From contig CM069875.1 in assembly GCA_036172665.1 (NCBI GenBank), forward strand, positions 11,364,001 through 11,428,000: a stretch of 64,000 nucleotides of DNA. Direction: 5' to 3'. This document shows positions 24,701-38,576 of this stretch, piece after piece (the stretch's first letter is position 1; every line of letters starts with the position of its first letter). The translations under genes and the position numbers were made by a program. This stretch comes from Prosopocoilus inquinatus. Lineage: Eukaryota; Arthropoda; Insecta; Coleoptera; Lucanidae. A model generated the notes under the pieces. That model was not told where the DNA came from, did no database searches, and was given only the letters and a program-made list of their open reading frames with translations.

Positions 24701-27700
24701 AATCAAAAATATTAAAAATAATACACAAATTGTTGGTTATAATATTGGCTCTCAGTTGTCCTCAGCTATTATTTATTAGTAATAACTTTCTATTCTGTCT
24801 AACTAATAACAAATTCTCCTCGATGTAACAATTTTTTTTATTAACTTCTTGAATTGTCGATTTTTTTAACATCAAATACATTTAATATGTCTGTGTTTGA
24901 ATATTCATTTTTTGTTTCTTCGTAGCGATTAAAATGTTTTTCTGTAATTCCTACCAGACGGATGATTTCAAAAATTATAATTCCTCTAGTTTTCATAGCC
25001 CACTGTTTAAAAACAATACCGAAAAATGGAAAGAAATTACGTGTTAAAAAGCAATCATCGATAATGAGTGAACTATAAGAGATATAGGTAGAGGGAATGC
25101 TAATACAGAACGAAAGAACATTTAATCCTGAGTCACATGGTATAAAAATATACTAGGCATTCCATTTAAAAAATATGACTTTTCGACAGTTGAAATTAGT
25201 TCGAATAGAAGTTACTTTTCAACCAGCCCGTAAACAATCAAGTTCGAATAGAATTTACTTTTCAACCAGCCTGTAAACAATCAAGTGCTAAACTTGCCAT
25301 GATCTGAAAGAATGTTACTGTATCCTACTATTTGCCAAAAATTGGCACCGTGGTGTTTGTTGCATAGAGATGATAGTATCATAAACAAGGTTCTGCAAGT
25401 CTGAGCTTTTTTTAAAAAATGGAAATACCTGGAAAACAGTTAATTTTTCTTGTGTCACATGTTGCACAAAATATTTGTAGAATTTTACGAAGATTTCAAA
25501 AATGTATTAAAACGGGGGTATTCTATTTAAAATAAGAAGATTGACAGCTACTTGCGATATAAGGGAAGTGTCCAAAAATTGAAAATATTGCATTTTGATA
25601 GATCCTTATCGTGAGCTTATAACTGCAAAATATAAAATAGAAATTCAAAGGAGAAGTCAGTAAACTTTTAATGAAAATGTTGCCTGAATCTCCCTGTACA
25701 CATACCTTAACCATGCAGTGCAAAATTAATTACCATAAGTCGGGTTACTTGGGACAGACGGGTGTTTTGGGACAACAGGTTACAGCTAGACGTTTAAGTG
25801 CATAGCAGTCTATTAGGCAGTAAACGAACTTCAAAAAAAAATGCGTACGGAACGATTACAATGTATTCTATAAATTTAGATTAAATTTGACGAATAGGAC
25901 CAAATGAACTCTACTGGTAAAAAAATTGTAACTTCTTGCACTAGTTTTACTTTTAGTTATAGTCCACAACGTTCCATAGTAGCGAGGCATAAACGATTTT
26001 TGGATTACTTTTTGTTTCCCTGTAATATCTAGCCTGTTTATTTATTTTTTTTTTACTTTCAAGGGTGACTTGGGATACCAAATAAGTATCAATATGTTGA
26101 CTTCCAACTAGAAGGAATTTGTGATAAAATTGCAACCACTAAGCAGATTAAGAAGTGTCTTAGTATTCAATAAGAGAATGACATCGTATTTTCCAATGTT
26201 TCATGTAATATAAGTACCAAAGAGTATTTTTGTTAATTTGTTCCTACTTTTTAAATATTGTTTAGAGTTTTTATTCTTTTCACGTCAATTTTGTATTAAG
26301 ATTTAAAACATTTGTATTTATATACCAGCTGTTTCAAATTGAGTGTGCACTAAAGGGAGATACAAATTCGGTTAAATGGAAGAAAAGTTGCACAAATCAA
26401 TGCCTAATTGGTACCCATTGAGAGAATGATTTTTTTCTTATTTCTTCTTGAGTCATTAATAAAAACGTAAAATATATCGATTGTCTTTTTCTCTCTATAT
26501 CTCTTTTATTATACATAATTTTGAAATTCTGATTTAACTTTCGACAGGCACTTTTGATTCTGCTTCGAAAAGGATTAACAGAATTGAAGTCAAACGTTTC
26601 GTCTTTCCGCAACCATCATTAGTTTCGATTTTTAAATACAACTTATGTCTTTTTATTGTTCTATTCGATAGCATTTTTTCTCCTGATTGTAACGGTACAA
26701 CACTTAATAGGTGATATTAATCTGAAGCTTAAATATTACAGATTTTTATATGAAAATTTTATTTAATACATAATTTCAAATTTTTAATTCATCTTCTTAG
26801 CTATAGTGTAAATTATAATAAACTATTTAAAGTTTTTCTGTATCGTTATTTTAATAATGCACTGCACTTACGAAAATGAATTTTTACCGACAACTATCTA
26901 GTGGTTCTAATATAACTTGCTAGATTAGTATCTCAGCTTTGGTATAGGAATGAGAAAGCCTAGTTTTTAATTTTGACTCGCATTTTGGGTTAAAAAAAAG
27001 TGAATACTAATTATACTAAAAATATTTAGATATTACTGAATAGTGCCTTCTACAAGGACATTGGTAGCTAAAAGCGAATATTTTTGTGATAAATTTGAAA
27101 GATGCTTTCTATAACAATGTAATTTTTTTTAAATTTCTTTAGCACTCAGTGGCTCTCAACACTTCACTATCTTTATTTTTTTTAAATATGGTTAAGTCCA
27201 AAAATGTTACTAAATATTGTCACTCGTTTTGATCAGTTGAAGTTTGGCACGTAATATCGAGACCACCATCCATAATTTAAGCAGGATAAAGTAGGCTTTA
27301 TATTTTGGACATTGAAACAGTGACTAGCATTAAGATAAATAATAAGGGGGAACTAAGAAGGCGAATATTAGATTCTTACAGAAATGTTTCGCGAATTCAT
27401 ATTCGACACGCTAGACAACACATAGGATTAAGAACGTGTGTCTTGAAAACACTAGAGGACATTTCGAGGATTTACTTTAATTTATTTATTTCACTTTATT
27501 TATTTCACTTTATTTATTTCACAAAACTCATGTTCTTCTTTTATAATTTTTATTCAACTTATTTATTTTGTTCATGTAATTTAATGTTTATACTGCTGTT
27601 TATTTGGCTTGTGTTAACCACCTAATATCATTTAGTCAATATTTATTGATTTTTCCTCTTCCGACAACTGAATGTTAGTTGCTAATACTTAACAAATAAA

Positions 27701-30700
27701 AAAAGTGGTTAGGAATAAATTTACTTATTAAGAAAAACATGACGAAACTATATCAGTTTTTTTGTCATATTCTAATTTTACTTGAAAAAGGGTATTAAGT
27801 ATTATACTCACTGAAATCACCAGAAAAAATGCTATCGACTAGAATAATAAAAAGATAATAAAGTGAACCAAAAATTTGAAATTATGTATTAAATAAAATT
27901 TTCATATAAAATCTGAATAATTTAAGCTTCAAATTAATATCAACTATTAAGTGTGATATATCATTAGAATCAGGAGGAAAAAATGCTATCGAATAGAACA
28001 CCAAAAAAATATAAGTTGTATTTAAAAACTCGAAACTGATGATGGTCGTGGAAAGATGAAACGTTTGACTTTAATTCTACCACCTCTTCACTTCAGTTCT
28101 ATTAGTCCTACTCAAAGCACAATTAAAAATGCCTGTAGAGAGTTAAATCAGAATTTCAAAATTATGTATAATAAAAGAGATACAGAGAGAAAAAGAAAAT
28201 CAATTTTTTACATTTTTATTAAAATCTCAAGAAGAAATAATAAAAAACTCATTCTGTATACGAGTTAGACATTGATTGGTGCAACTTTTCTGCCATTTAA
28301 CCATATTTGTATCTCTTACGGTTTAGGACATCCCTTCAGTGCACACCCAATTTGAAACATCCGGTATATGAGTGTAGTTTTTAATGTCGCATGTTATATT
28401 TATTGAAGTTTCTTTGAGAAAAACTTGAAAACAAATAGCTATTCCAAGTCTTCAACATCTATACTTTTTATTTTTTTTGACAGTGCTTGATATACCATGC
28501 TGTATGTTGTAATTGAAACCTTTCACCGTTTTGCATTTTTTACTATTTTTTTTTGAGTAAATAAAGTTCACAGTTGGTACGAAATCACGCTTCAAAGTCA
28601 GAAAGTATGCCAAGTAACCAAATTTTACGGTAACTTCATATGCCGTGAGTTCTTTTAACTTTGAACATACAATTTAAATATGTTCCACACTCACTTTTAA
28701 AAAAATGTGTCACTGCATTGCAGGACATGCCAAAAACAAATATGATATCTATTACTGTGAGTCAAGCTTAAAAAAAACGTTTGTTCTTTTAAAACGAACA
28801 AAACTTTTGTTTTTTATGCTTTAAACAAAAAAAACTGTTTGAAATTATTAAACATGTTTAACAAAAAAATGCATCAGCTTAAATTACTTTTAAATGTTTC
28901 AATCACTCTTACAGCGTATAGAGGGTGTTTGATAATTGCTAGTACAAAAAAAAAAACTATGGAAAGAAATCCAAGAAAACCATTACATTTTTTTTTATTA
29001 TTTTTATTTTATATTTTTTTTCCATAAAATAACACCATGTCCGTCTTCTATTCATTATTTGTGTAAGCGGCAATCATTTCGGTAATAACAATGTACAGAG
29101 TTGTAACTGTTGTGACAGATGTTACCTTAACTCAGAAGCGCAACGACACTTTTGGCCAAATTTGAGTAATTTTTATCTCGAAAACTAAAGAACTTTTTTA
29201 GATTTTTTTTGCCGATGACCAACTCATCATAACCGACTGCAATTTTTTTGTACTAAAAAATTTCCAAACACCCGGTATAAAAAGGTATTATTACTATTTG
29301 ACGTTTGGCGCTTACGTATACGAAAAATGTTTGATGCTAGTAGTTTTTTTCTTATGGGTGCAAAAAATGTTTGGTTTCTTTCAAAAAATGTTGTGAATTT
29401 GTGAATACACTGTTATTATTTATTCTTAATACAAATACCTATTTAGCACCTGTTTTTGGGACAATTTAAACGCCTTTTTACTATGGCGCCTGCGTGCGTC
29501 GCACACTTCGCACCCGCCACCGTAATTTTTTTTTTTCAAATGGAACGTCTTACGACCTAATGACAATTTAACATGCTGTAAAAATATTAAAAACCAAAAT
29601 TCTCATAGTGGTTTTCTCGAATTACTTTATCGTATTAGAACAAAATACACGATTTAAAGTTTCACAAATTAAAACAAAAATTCGTTGTCATGGAAACCAA
29701 AATCACCAAGTGATACACATTCGGAGTATGTAGAAATATACAGGCCGTTCCATTTAAAATGAGAAACGTCGAAAAGTTCAGCTTTATATTTAATTTATCG
29801 ATCTCAAATTTTATGTAAAAAAATAAAAATTTTAGAATTGAAGTTTGTTCTTGCCCGATGAAAATTGTAAGTACAAAGTTTTTTTTAATCTCAAATCGGA
29901 CAGAAAAATGAAGAGAACACACTCAACGTTTCGCAAAGCGTTCAGCGAAACGTTGAGTGTGTTCTCTTCATTTTCTGTCCGGTTTGAGATTAAAAAAAAC
30001 TTTGTACTTAAAAATTTTAGAAGCGTGAACACATAGCGTGGACAGCCTGTATTGAGTAATAGGCACGTGTTTATTACAATTTCTTTCTTGTTTTGATCTC
30101 TACTGTCACCTGCCAAACGTTTTTTTAATATCACCCTGTACGTATATTTGGCCCCTTGGATGTGTTGCTGGTGCTCTCGATTTCTTCAACAATTTTGTTG
30201 CAAGTATAAAATTAATTAATCTTTTACCTGTTGCCTTCCCTGCATCTTGTGCCCACTTTACGACGCTGTCCAATTTTGCGTTTTCCGTCAAAGAAGCATT
30301 GCAATCACCATGGTTCACTGTAGCATCCACACCGGATGTTTTATGGTTTGCTTTGACACCGCAAAATAATGCAGTTGCTGTACTACAAGAATCAGGAACC
30401 AATTTGTTGGCAGAATAAGTCTGAAAATATTACCAGAATATCGAATACCGAAATCAAATATCTAGAATTCGAGTATAGAAAAGAGAAGGTACAGAACTTC
30501 AAATTTCAGATATTGCAGTGCAAACTCAAGAATTAAATTTTCTAAAATATTCGCCATAAAAAGGTTAAAACGGTTTACCAAATATTTACAAGTTAATCTA
30601 AAATAAGTAAAAAATAAATCTTCATTAATTTTTCTTCTTCTTTTAATAATACAAATTATTAAATGTTATGTTGGATGCAAGAAACACCAACCAAAACACA

Positions 30701-33700
30701 AATCTGTTAAATTAATTAATTGTGAATGAATTTTATTTATCAACTCCAATATTGTAATTTTTAAGCTATTAAGGAAAACTAATTATTTTAACAAAGGTAG
30801 CCTAAGAAAAAAAAACTTATTTGAGAAGTCCATGTACGATTTTAATACGGGAGGATACGGAGGAGAGAGAAAGAGGTTAACTCGAAAGTTTTTGCTTGTC
30901 ATAAAATCCCTCAAAATGTCTTTCTTTTCACAGCTGAGAAAAATTCAAAAATCTGTTTCAACTTTCATAAAAATATGACGAAGTATTTTGTGTAAAATCA
31001 ACTTAGCCGATAATAGGGCATATTCTGTATGTAGTACGTTAAATTTAACTAAAAAATTTTGTGCAAATCGTTTTTGATTGCAGTGAAAACCTCGAGCAAC
31101 CTCTGTACAGCTGTTTCAGCCCTGCTTGGGGCTTATCAGCAGAGACGTAGCTCGACATTCCCACTGCAAACAAAAACGACTTGTCCAATTTATTCGCAAT
31201 TACGATGTAAGAGTGATGAACAGATAAAATAGCGACATCTTACGCTCGCTTTTTGACCTGACATTGCAGTAGGATAGACAAATTGAAGCGGAATTGCTCC
31301 TAATAAGTCCCCCAATCAAGGCGGCCATGCTTGCTGTCAAAGCAATTGCGAATAAATTGGACAAGTCGTTTTTGTTTGCAGTGGGAATGTCGAGCTACGT
31401 CTCTGCTGACGAAGCCCCAAGCAAGGCTGAAACAGCTGTACAGAGGCTGCTCGAGGTTTTCACTGCAATCAAAAACGATTTGCACAAAATTTTTTAGAAA
31501 CTTTCATTATGCTTTGGCAGCAAGCATGGCCGCCTTGCATGGGGGACTTATTAGGAGCAAATCCGCTTCAATTTGTCTATCCTACTGCAATGTCAGGTCA
31601 AGAAGCGAGCGTAAGATGTCGCTATTTTATCTGTTAAATTTAACGGACCGTGGTAACAACCAATCATGCAATCAAGCTTTATGATTAAATTTAACGGACT
31701 GTTGGTATGGTAACACACCCATAAATTTAACGATGATCAGATAAAACAGCGACATCCTACGATCGCTTTTTGGTTTGACATTACAGTAGGATAGACAAAT
31801 TGAAGCGGATATCGCTGTTTTATCTGTTCATCACTATTACATCTCGCTACGTTTCTGCTGACGAAGCCCCAAACAGGGCTGAAACAGCTGTACATAGGCT
31901 GCTTGAGGTTTTCACTGCAATCAAAACGATTTGATTTTTAAATTTAACGTACTCGATACAGAATAACCCCTAAAGGGGCCTATTCTTCATCAAACGCGTT
32001 AAATTTAAAGGGTTGTTAAACTTTTGTTGCTAAGCCATCAACCAATCATAGAACTGTATTTTAAATTTTAAAGGCCCTCTAAATTTGAACAGCCCATTAA
32101 TAAGTTAAGAATGCGCCTCATCGTCAGATAATAGTTTACTAATTTACGTGAAAAAACTATTCAGGTAAGAATGTTACTTCTGAGGCGGCGTATTTTACTT
32201 CATTAAACATTATGGAATTTCGAATTGTTTGCTATAAAATCCTCGTGGAGGTTTTTTTTTTTTAATTCCCTGATCTGAGAAATTAATTAACTTGATTATC
32301 TAAGCTAAAACTCTTAAATATCCTTTCTTTCTGCAAGAATTTATACCAAGAGCAAACTCGCTATATTGTAAAATGACTAACATGCTTTTATTCTGTACAT
32401 TTTAATTCGTAATTCTGGAAATTTAAGTCGCTATCAAACTGTTAAAGCCAGTTAGAATACGAATAGTGATTCACAGTAGTAGCGAATGATTATGTCTTAA
32501 ATAAAAATACTATGATGCACGAGGAATATGTGGAAAGAAGAAAAAACTATAAATATTGCAAATACAAAAGATGTTTGGAGATGGAACTCCAAAAATGTCG
32601 ATTCTGAATTATTAAGAGAAGTCCAATGGAGCGCGGCAAGGGATTCCATATTTGAACAAATTTTTCAAATATTCTTGTTACCCAACGCGTCGAAAATTAC
32701 TTCAGCTGTGAAGAGTCTCGTCAAGCGTTAAAAAGATTTTATATTAATAGCAGAACGTAAGCAATCGCCAATTCTATTTCGCTTAAATTACATTTATGGG
32801 TTGTTAATTATTTGGAATTGCGTAATATTTGTTGAGTATATCATACTGTTTGATTCATACACCAGGTGAAATAGTCAGTTCAGTAATCTGTACGTTTGGA
32901 AACGTGTCTGAAGTCTCAAAATACCCATTTACAAAGCAAGAAATAAGTAAAAGCTCTCAGCTACTTGATTTTGAAAGTGTTCGCGATTTTGCTGCAAGGA
33001 ATGTACAGTGCAATGGATTTCCAAATTAGTACCACACAGCCAGAAGCAATCGTCTTTGTGACATGGGAAATCACGCTGGAGTTCCCAATAAAAGTCCCTT
33101 AAACACAAACACCAAGTAGTGTCCATCACCTTCAGAGGTTCCAAATTGTTAGAGAGGGCATTGAATGGTATGCTCTTAACTGGACCACAATTTAGATATA
33201 AATATACAGTGACCGCCAGAAAGTTAGCACCATATGAGAAATTTTTTTATTATTGATTTGTTTTTTAAAACTTTTTGGGCCAACACTTTGTGCATATTCG
33301 ATAACCAAATAGGACAATGCTGGTGAGCAACTTTTAGTGTTGCTAAAAATAGCACTTATTTAAGATACGAAAATTAAATAATTGTTGTAATTTGGAATTG
33401 CTGGACATATTAGACAAAATTTTAGTAGGATTCAATAGTTATTTACAAAATGTGTGTCTTGATTGCCAGACAAAATTTTCGAAAAAAGGAAGTGGTTAGC
33501 TTATTCAGTCATATTCATAAAAAATATTTAATAGAATAAAGTTTCCTTTTGGGTTCCGAATTGCATGTGCATGCACAAGAAAATTTGAAACAATTTTTCA
33601 CGTTTCTGGTGCAAGGCCTTTTTTACATACGATTTCGTGTTAATGTTTTTGATTTCTTCCTAAAACGTTTCTCATAATCCCAATTTAGTCTAAGCAGACC

Positions 33701-36700
33701 GAAAATTGTAAAAATTGCATCTACTTTTCGGTTTGGACCCGTTTAATATCCGTACTTATAAAATCGATATTTTTCGTGGTAGCCATGAAATCGTATTTAA
33801 GTACGAATTTAAGCCGTTCCAAACCAAAAAGTAGATGCAATTTTTACAATTTTTGCAATTTTCGGTCTGCTTAGGCTAAATTAGGGTTAGAAGATTTTTT
33901 TAATCAAGAAATCAAAAATAATAACACAAAACTTTATATAAAAAGAGCCTTGCACCAGAAACATGAAAAACCGTTTCAAATTTTCTTGTGCGCGCAACAG
34001 TTAAAAACCAAGAGCACTGCTTATAGATATAAATGAATAAGCTAAACATTCCTAAGAGGTAAGTACCCATTTACTTCTTCACATCTTGAGCAAAACTGAG
34101 AATATCGAAAATCTTTTCTTTTTCGAAATACCAGACCGAAAGAAATTTTGTCTGGCAATGAGGACACATATTTTGTAAATATCTATTGAATTTTACTAAC
34201 ATTTTGTCTAGTATGTCCAGCAATTCCAAATTACAACAATTTTTTAATTTTCGTATCTTAAATAAGTGCTATTTTTAGCAACATTAAAAGTTGCTCACCA
34301 GCATTGTCCTACTTACATTTGGTTATCGAACATACACAAACTATTGGCAATTTTTTTTTAATCAATAATAAAAAAATTTCCCATATAGTGCGAACTTTTT
34401 GGCGGTCACTGTGTCATATATTCGCACTTGTGGGGTCTCGGCTTCGCCTCAGCTCCACAAACCGTACTCATACTCGCAAAAGTAGTTTCTGGCCTAGTGA
34501 TACAAGTAATTATTTTGGGCAGGTATGTTCGTGAAACTTATGTTTTTGTTAAACCAAAAGTTTCTCAGCTTTACCTTGAGTATACCTATATGCGGGAATT
34601 TATCGAAAGCTAAGTGACCTCTTTCTGTTCTGCCATAAATACGTGCAGCAGTTGATGTTGTCAGTCCCATACCATCTGCCACGAAGACGATGACATTCTT
34701 TGCAACACCATCATGGCGCACTTCCTTTAGCGCTCTTTGCATATCGTCGTCACCGAGCATTTTCCAATATGCAAGATCTGAAACGTCAGTTGTAATCAGT
34801 TAATGTGAATTGACTTTATCTAATCGCAAACGAACAATAATCGTGAATTGCATAGCAGGAAATGATACGCGAGGTTCAGATTACTCGGGAGACTAGGTTA
34901 TTTGATCGGCAAAATTCTTAATTCATCAATTCTGTCGCACATGGCCTATTTCAAATTGTTTTTAAGACTTTTTTAAGGCACTTTTAACGTAGAATACAAT
35001 ACTATTTGTTACATTTTCCTAAGACGCATAGTTTTTTTGAGATATAAGCTGAACTTCCGATTTGTTACACGAAACATCCTGTATATTTTCACATTTTTAA
35101 AATGAGAATGAAATCATCTTTACAGAAATATAAAATACTTGGTACATTAATCAAAATTGCATGTATTTTGATGGAAGTAAAAATCTGACGTGGAAAAATT
35201 ATGACGTTATGACTGTCAAGTCAGCTGTATTGACAGTGTTGCCAAATGTACACATTTTTGTTTATATTTTGCACCCTATCTGCAGGCCTTATTTTAGCAG
35301 CTGGAGAAAAACTTTAAATGCAAAAGATGTAGAACTTTACGTCTATTATCTTTTAGAGTTATCACAAGAAACAAAAGCGTGCGGCAAAGTGGAGGAAAAA
35401 TTCAAGTTTTGTTTTATTTTTAATGTATATATTGTTGGCTAAAATCAAAGATCATTTTTTTCAAATTTCAAAAGTATGCACCGTGTCCACGGATTGGAGG
35501 ACTGTGTCCACAATAGGAAAAACTTTTTTATTTTATAGCGTTTTCCACTGGCTGCACCACTTCGGACTGAGTGTATCTCCATCTTGGTTCAGCTTTATGT
35601 AATAAAACGGGATAAAGATACACTCAGTGCACACTGGTACAGCCAGCGAAAATCGCTATTAGAGTTTTCGAGAAAAAGTCATTCTTTATAAACGCATTTG
35701 CTTGTCCTAAAACTTCCAAAAATGTTACTGAAAATGATATACACAGGTTGTTCTATTTAAAAAACAAAAATTTTATTTTTTCTCCAATTTGCGATGCGCT
35801 TTTATTTCTTCTGATAACTCTAAAAGATAATAGTCATAAAGCTCTAAAACTTTTACATTTAAAGTTTTTCTCTATCTCCTAAAATAAAGCCTCTAGAGGT
35901 CTCAAAATAAAAATTGCATGGGAAAGCACTTGGCTGGTTACCAAGAGGAAATGAGTTAGAATCTCGATCGGCTGAAGTTTTTCTGCCAAAATATTTTGAT
36001 ATCCTTCACAGAGGTTATTTTCAAAGTGCAACATGTTCAGAAATTGCTTTTCGAGATAAATGGCTAAAATATGTTAAAATACCTTAATAATGGGTTGAGA
36101 TTTTCAAGCTATTTTGTTTCCTTCAATAGGTATTGATTTGTAGACGTTGTATACGTACATAGTTTGGTAAATGTCTAATGGATACTTTATACAAAAATGA
36201 GAAAAAAATTTTAGACTTGTTTTGAAAAAATACTTTATTAAGAAAAAACCATTTATTGAGAGTAACTAAAACAAACCTTACAAAAAACCCAAAAATGCCA
36301 AACCCAAACTTTCAGTTGTTTATTAAATATTTACATCTAAAAATTACTATTTTCTCAATAACTCGTCGAATTTCAGAACTGGGCCCTACAAACTATCTCA
36401 TTGAAAAGATTATCAGAAGCGCTATGGAATGGTGTAAAAATATACAGGGTGTTGTATTTGAAAAAATGGAGTTTTTGTTATTTATAATTATTCATATTCA
36501 AAAAATCGTAGCAAGCCTTGGAACATCACTTCACGACTTAGCTTGATCTCGAATGATTGGCCACAGCCTTGGCATTGATTGAAAAAATCGGTTGCGTTAT
36601 CTTTAGTGGTTTAGAAGGTACGATTTTTTGAATGCATCCGAGAATTTTCAAGAAAAAATTGATTCACATCAAAAAATATGACCGATACGTAAAAATGACT

Positions 36701-38538
36701 CAAATAAATTTAACGCAGAATTTAGTGTAGAATCCAAAAATGAAGTCAAAATGGGATATTTCAATTTAAAAAAACGTAACTTTAATATTTTTATAATACT
36801 TGGACACGCTGTATACAAACGAAAATAATTTATAATGTGCAATAGAAGCACTTCTATTATACAAAAGAAAATTCGAGTCGATACCTGGATTAGCAAGAAA
36901 GTTATGGAACTTTTACGGAGCTCTGGGACACCCTGTATGTATAAATATAAGTAAATATAAATTAATATTTAAAAATCTAAAATAAACTATATACGCTATG
37001 TATAAATAGGAAGAAAAAAAAAAGAAAAAAAAATTATGTGAACACCTAAAATTTACTGTCGGAAAACCTTACAAATAAGAGCTAACCAAATAACACGGAA
37101 ACGGAAATGCGGAAAAAAATAGTCCAAAGACCCGAAAAAACTTCTTATCCTAAAGAATAACGAATAACGAATAGGCATTTGCACTGGATATTTCCTAAGG
37201 AGAGGATTCTCCGAGATAAAATTTTCCTAAAGTGCTCTTAACTTGCGGTGTGTGGGTGTGATTTGCTCTCATCCGTAGGTTGTTTTTTGACGATTTATAC
37301 CTAATATATATATACATATATTTTATTTTATTTTTCAGGATTTTTAGGTCTTTAGGTATCAAATAACAGGGCATTATATTCTTATTTATTTGTTAGGATA
37401 CGAAGTTTTTTCGGGGTCTTTGGACTATTTATTTCCGCATTTCCGTGTTGTTTGGTTAACTCTTATTTGTAAGGTTTCTGATAGTAAATTTTAGGTGTTC
37501 ACATATTTTTTTCCCCGATTTATTCATAACACACATAATAAATGAAATTGGCGTCCTGTTTATTAAATTTTGAAAAACGTGGTAGTTGATCGGGTCAGAT
37601 TCTAAATCATTCAGCTGACCAGTTTCGGTTTTATATTAAAACCTGCCTCAGAGCCTCTGATTAACACAAAACGATAAACTACAAACCAGTCTGTCATTTG
37701 GCATTCGTTTTGTAACGTTACTTTTAATTTTGTTTTATGCTTAATAATTTATTGTTAATTGTTTAAAAAACATCCCATATTGATGAACTTTGCTTTAAAT
37801 GTGTTTTAATGGAACCGGGCTTTTAATGCGTAAATTTCACCCCAAATCGTACGATGGTTTGTAGTTTATCGTTTTGTGTTAATCAGAAGCTCTGAGAGGA
37901 AGATTTTAAAATAAAACCGAAACTGGTCAGCTGAATGATTTAGAATCTTTTTTTGTCCAAAAAACCCGATCAACTACCACGTTTTTCAAAAAATAACACA
38001 CATAGTTCATTTTCAGGGAATTACATACTTATTTATTCGTTAGAATAAGAAGTGTCTTCGAGGTCTTTGGACTATTTATTTTCGCATTTCCGTGTTGTTT
38101 GGTTAGCTCTTATTTGTAAGGTATCTGACAGTTAATTTTAGGTGTTCACATAATTTTTCTTTTCCGATTTATACATAACATATTAAAATTACGTAGGAGT
38201 TTCAGTATTCAGTATTCAGCACTAAAAAATGTCTAAAAACAACCTAATCACACTGACAAAATCATAAAAATGTTAAACCTAACAACAATCTAATCATCCT
38301 AAAAGATATATCTAAATCTATATGTCTAAATGTAAGTAAATATAAATTAGTATGTGAAAATCTAAAATAAACTCTATATGTTATATATAAATCGGAAAAA
38401 AAATGTGAACACCTAAAATTAACTCAGATACCTTACAAATAAGAGCTAACCAAACAACACGGAAATGCGGAAAACGAACCCGCTGTGCGGTGTGTGGGTG
38501 TGATTTGCTCTCATCGGTAGGTTGCTTTTTGACGATTT

Positions 38539-38576
<38 letters not shown>

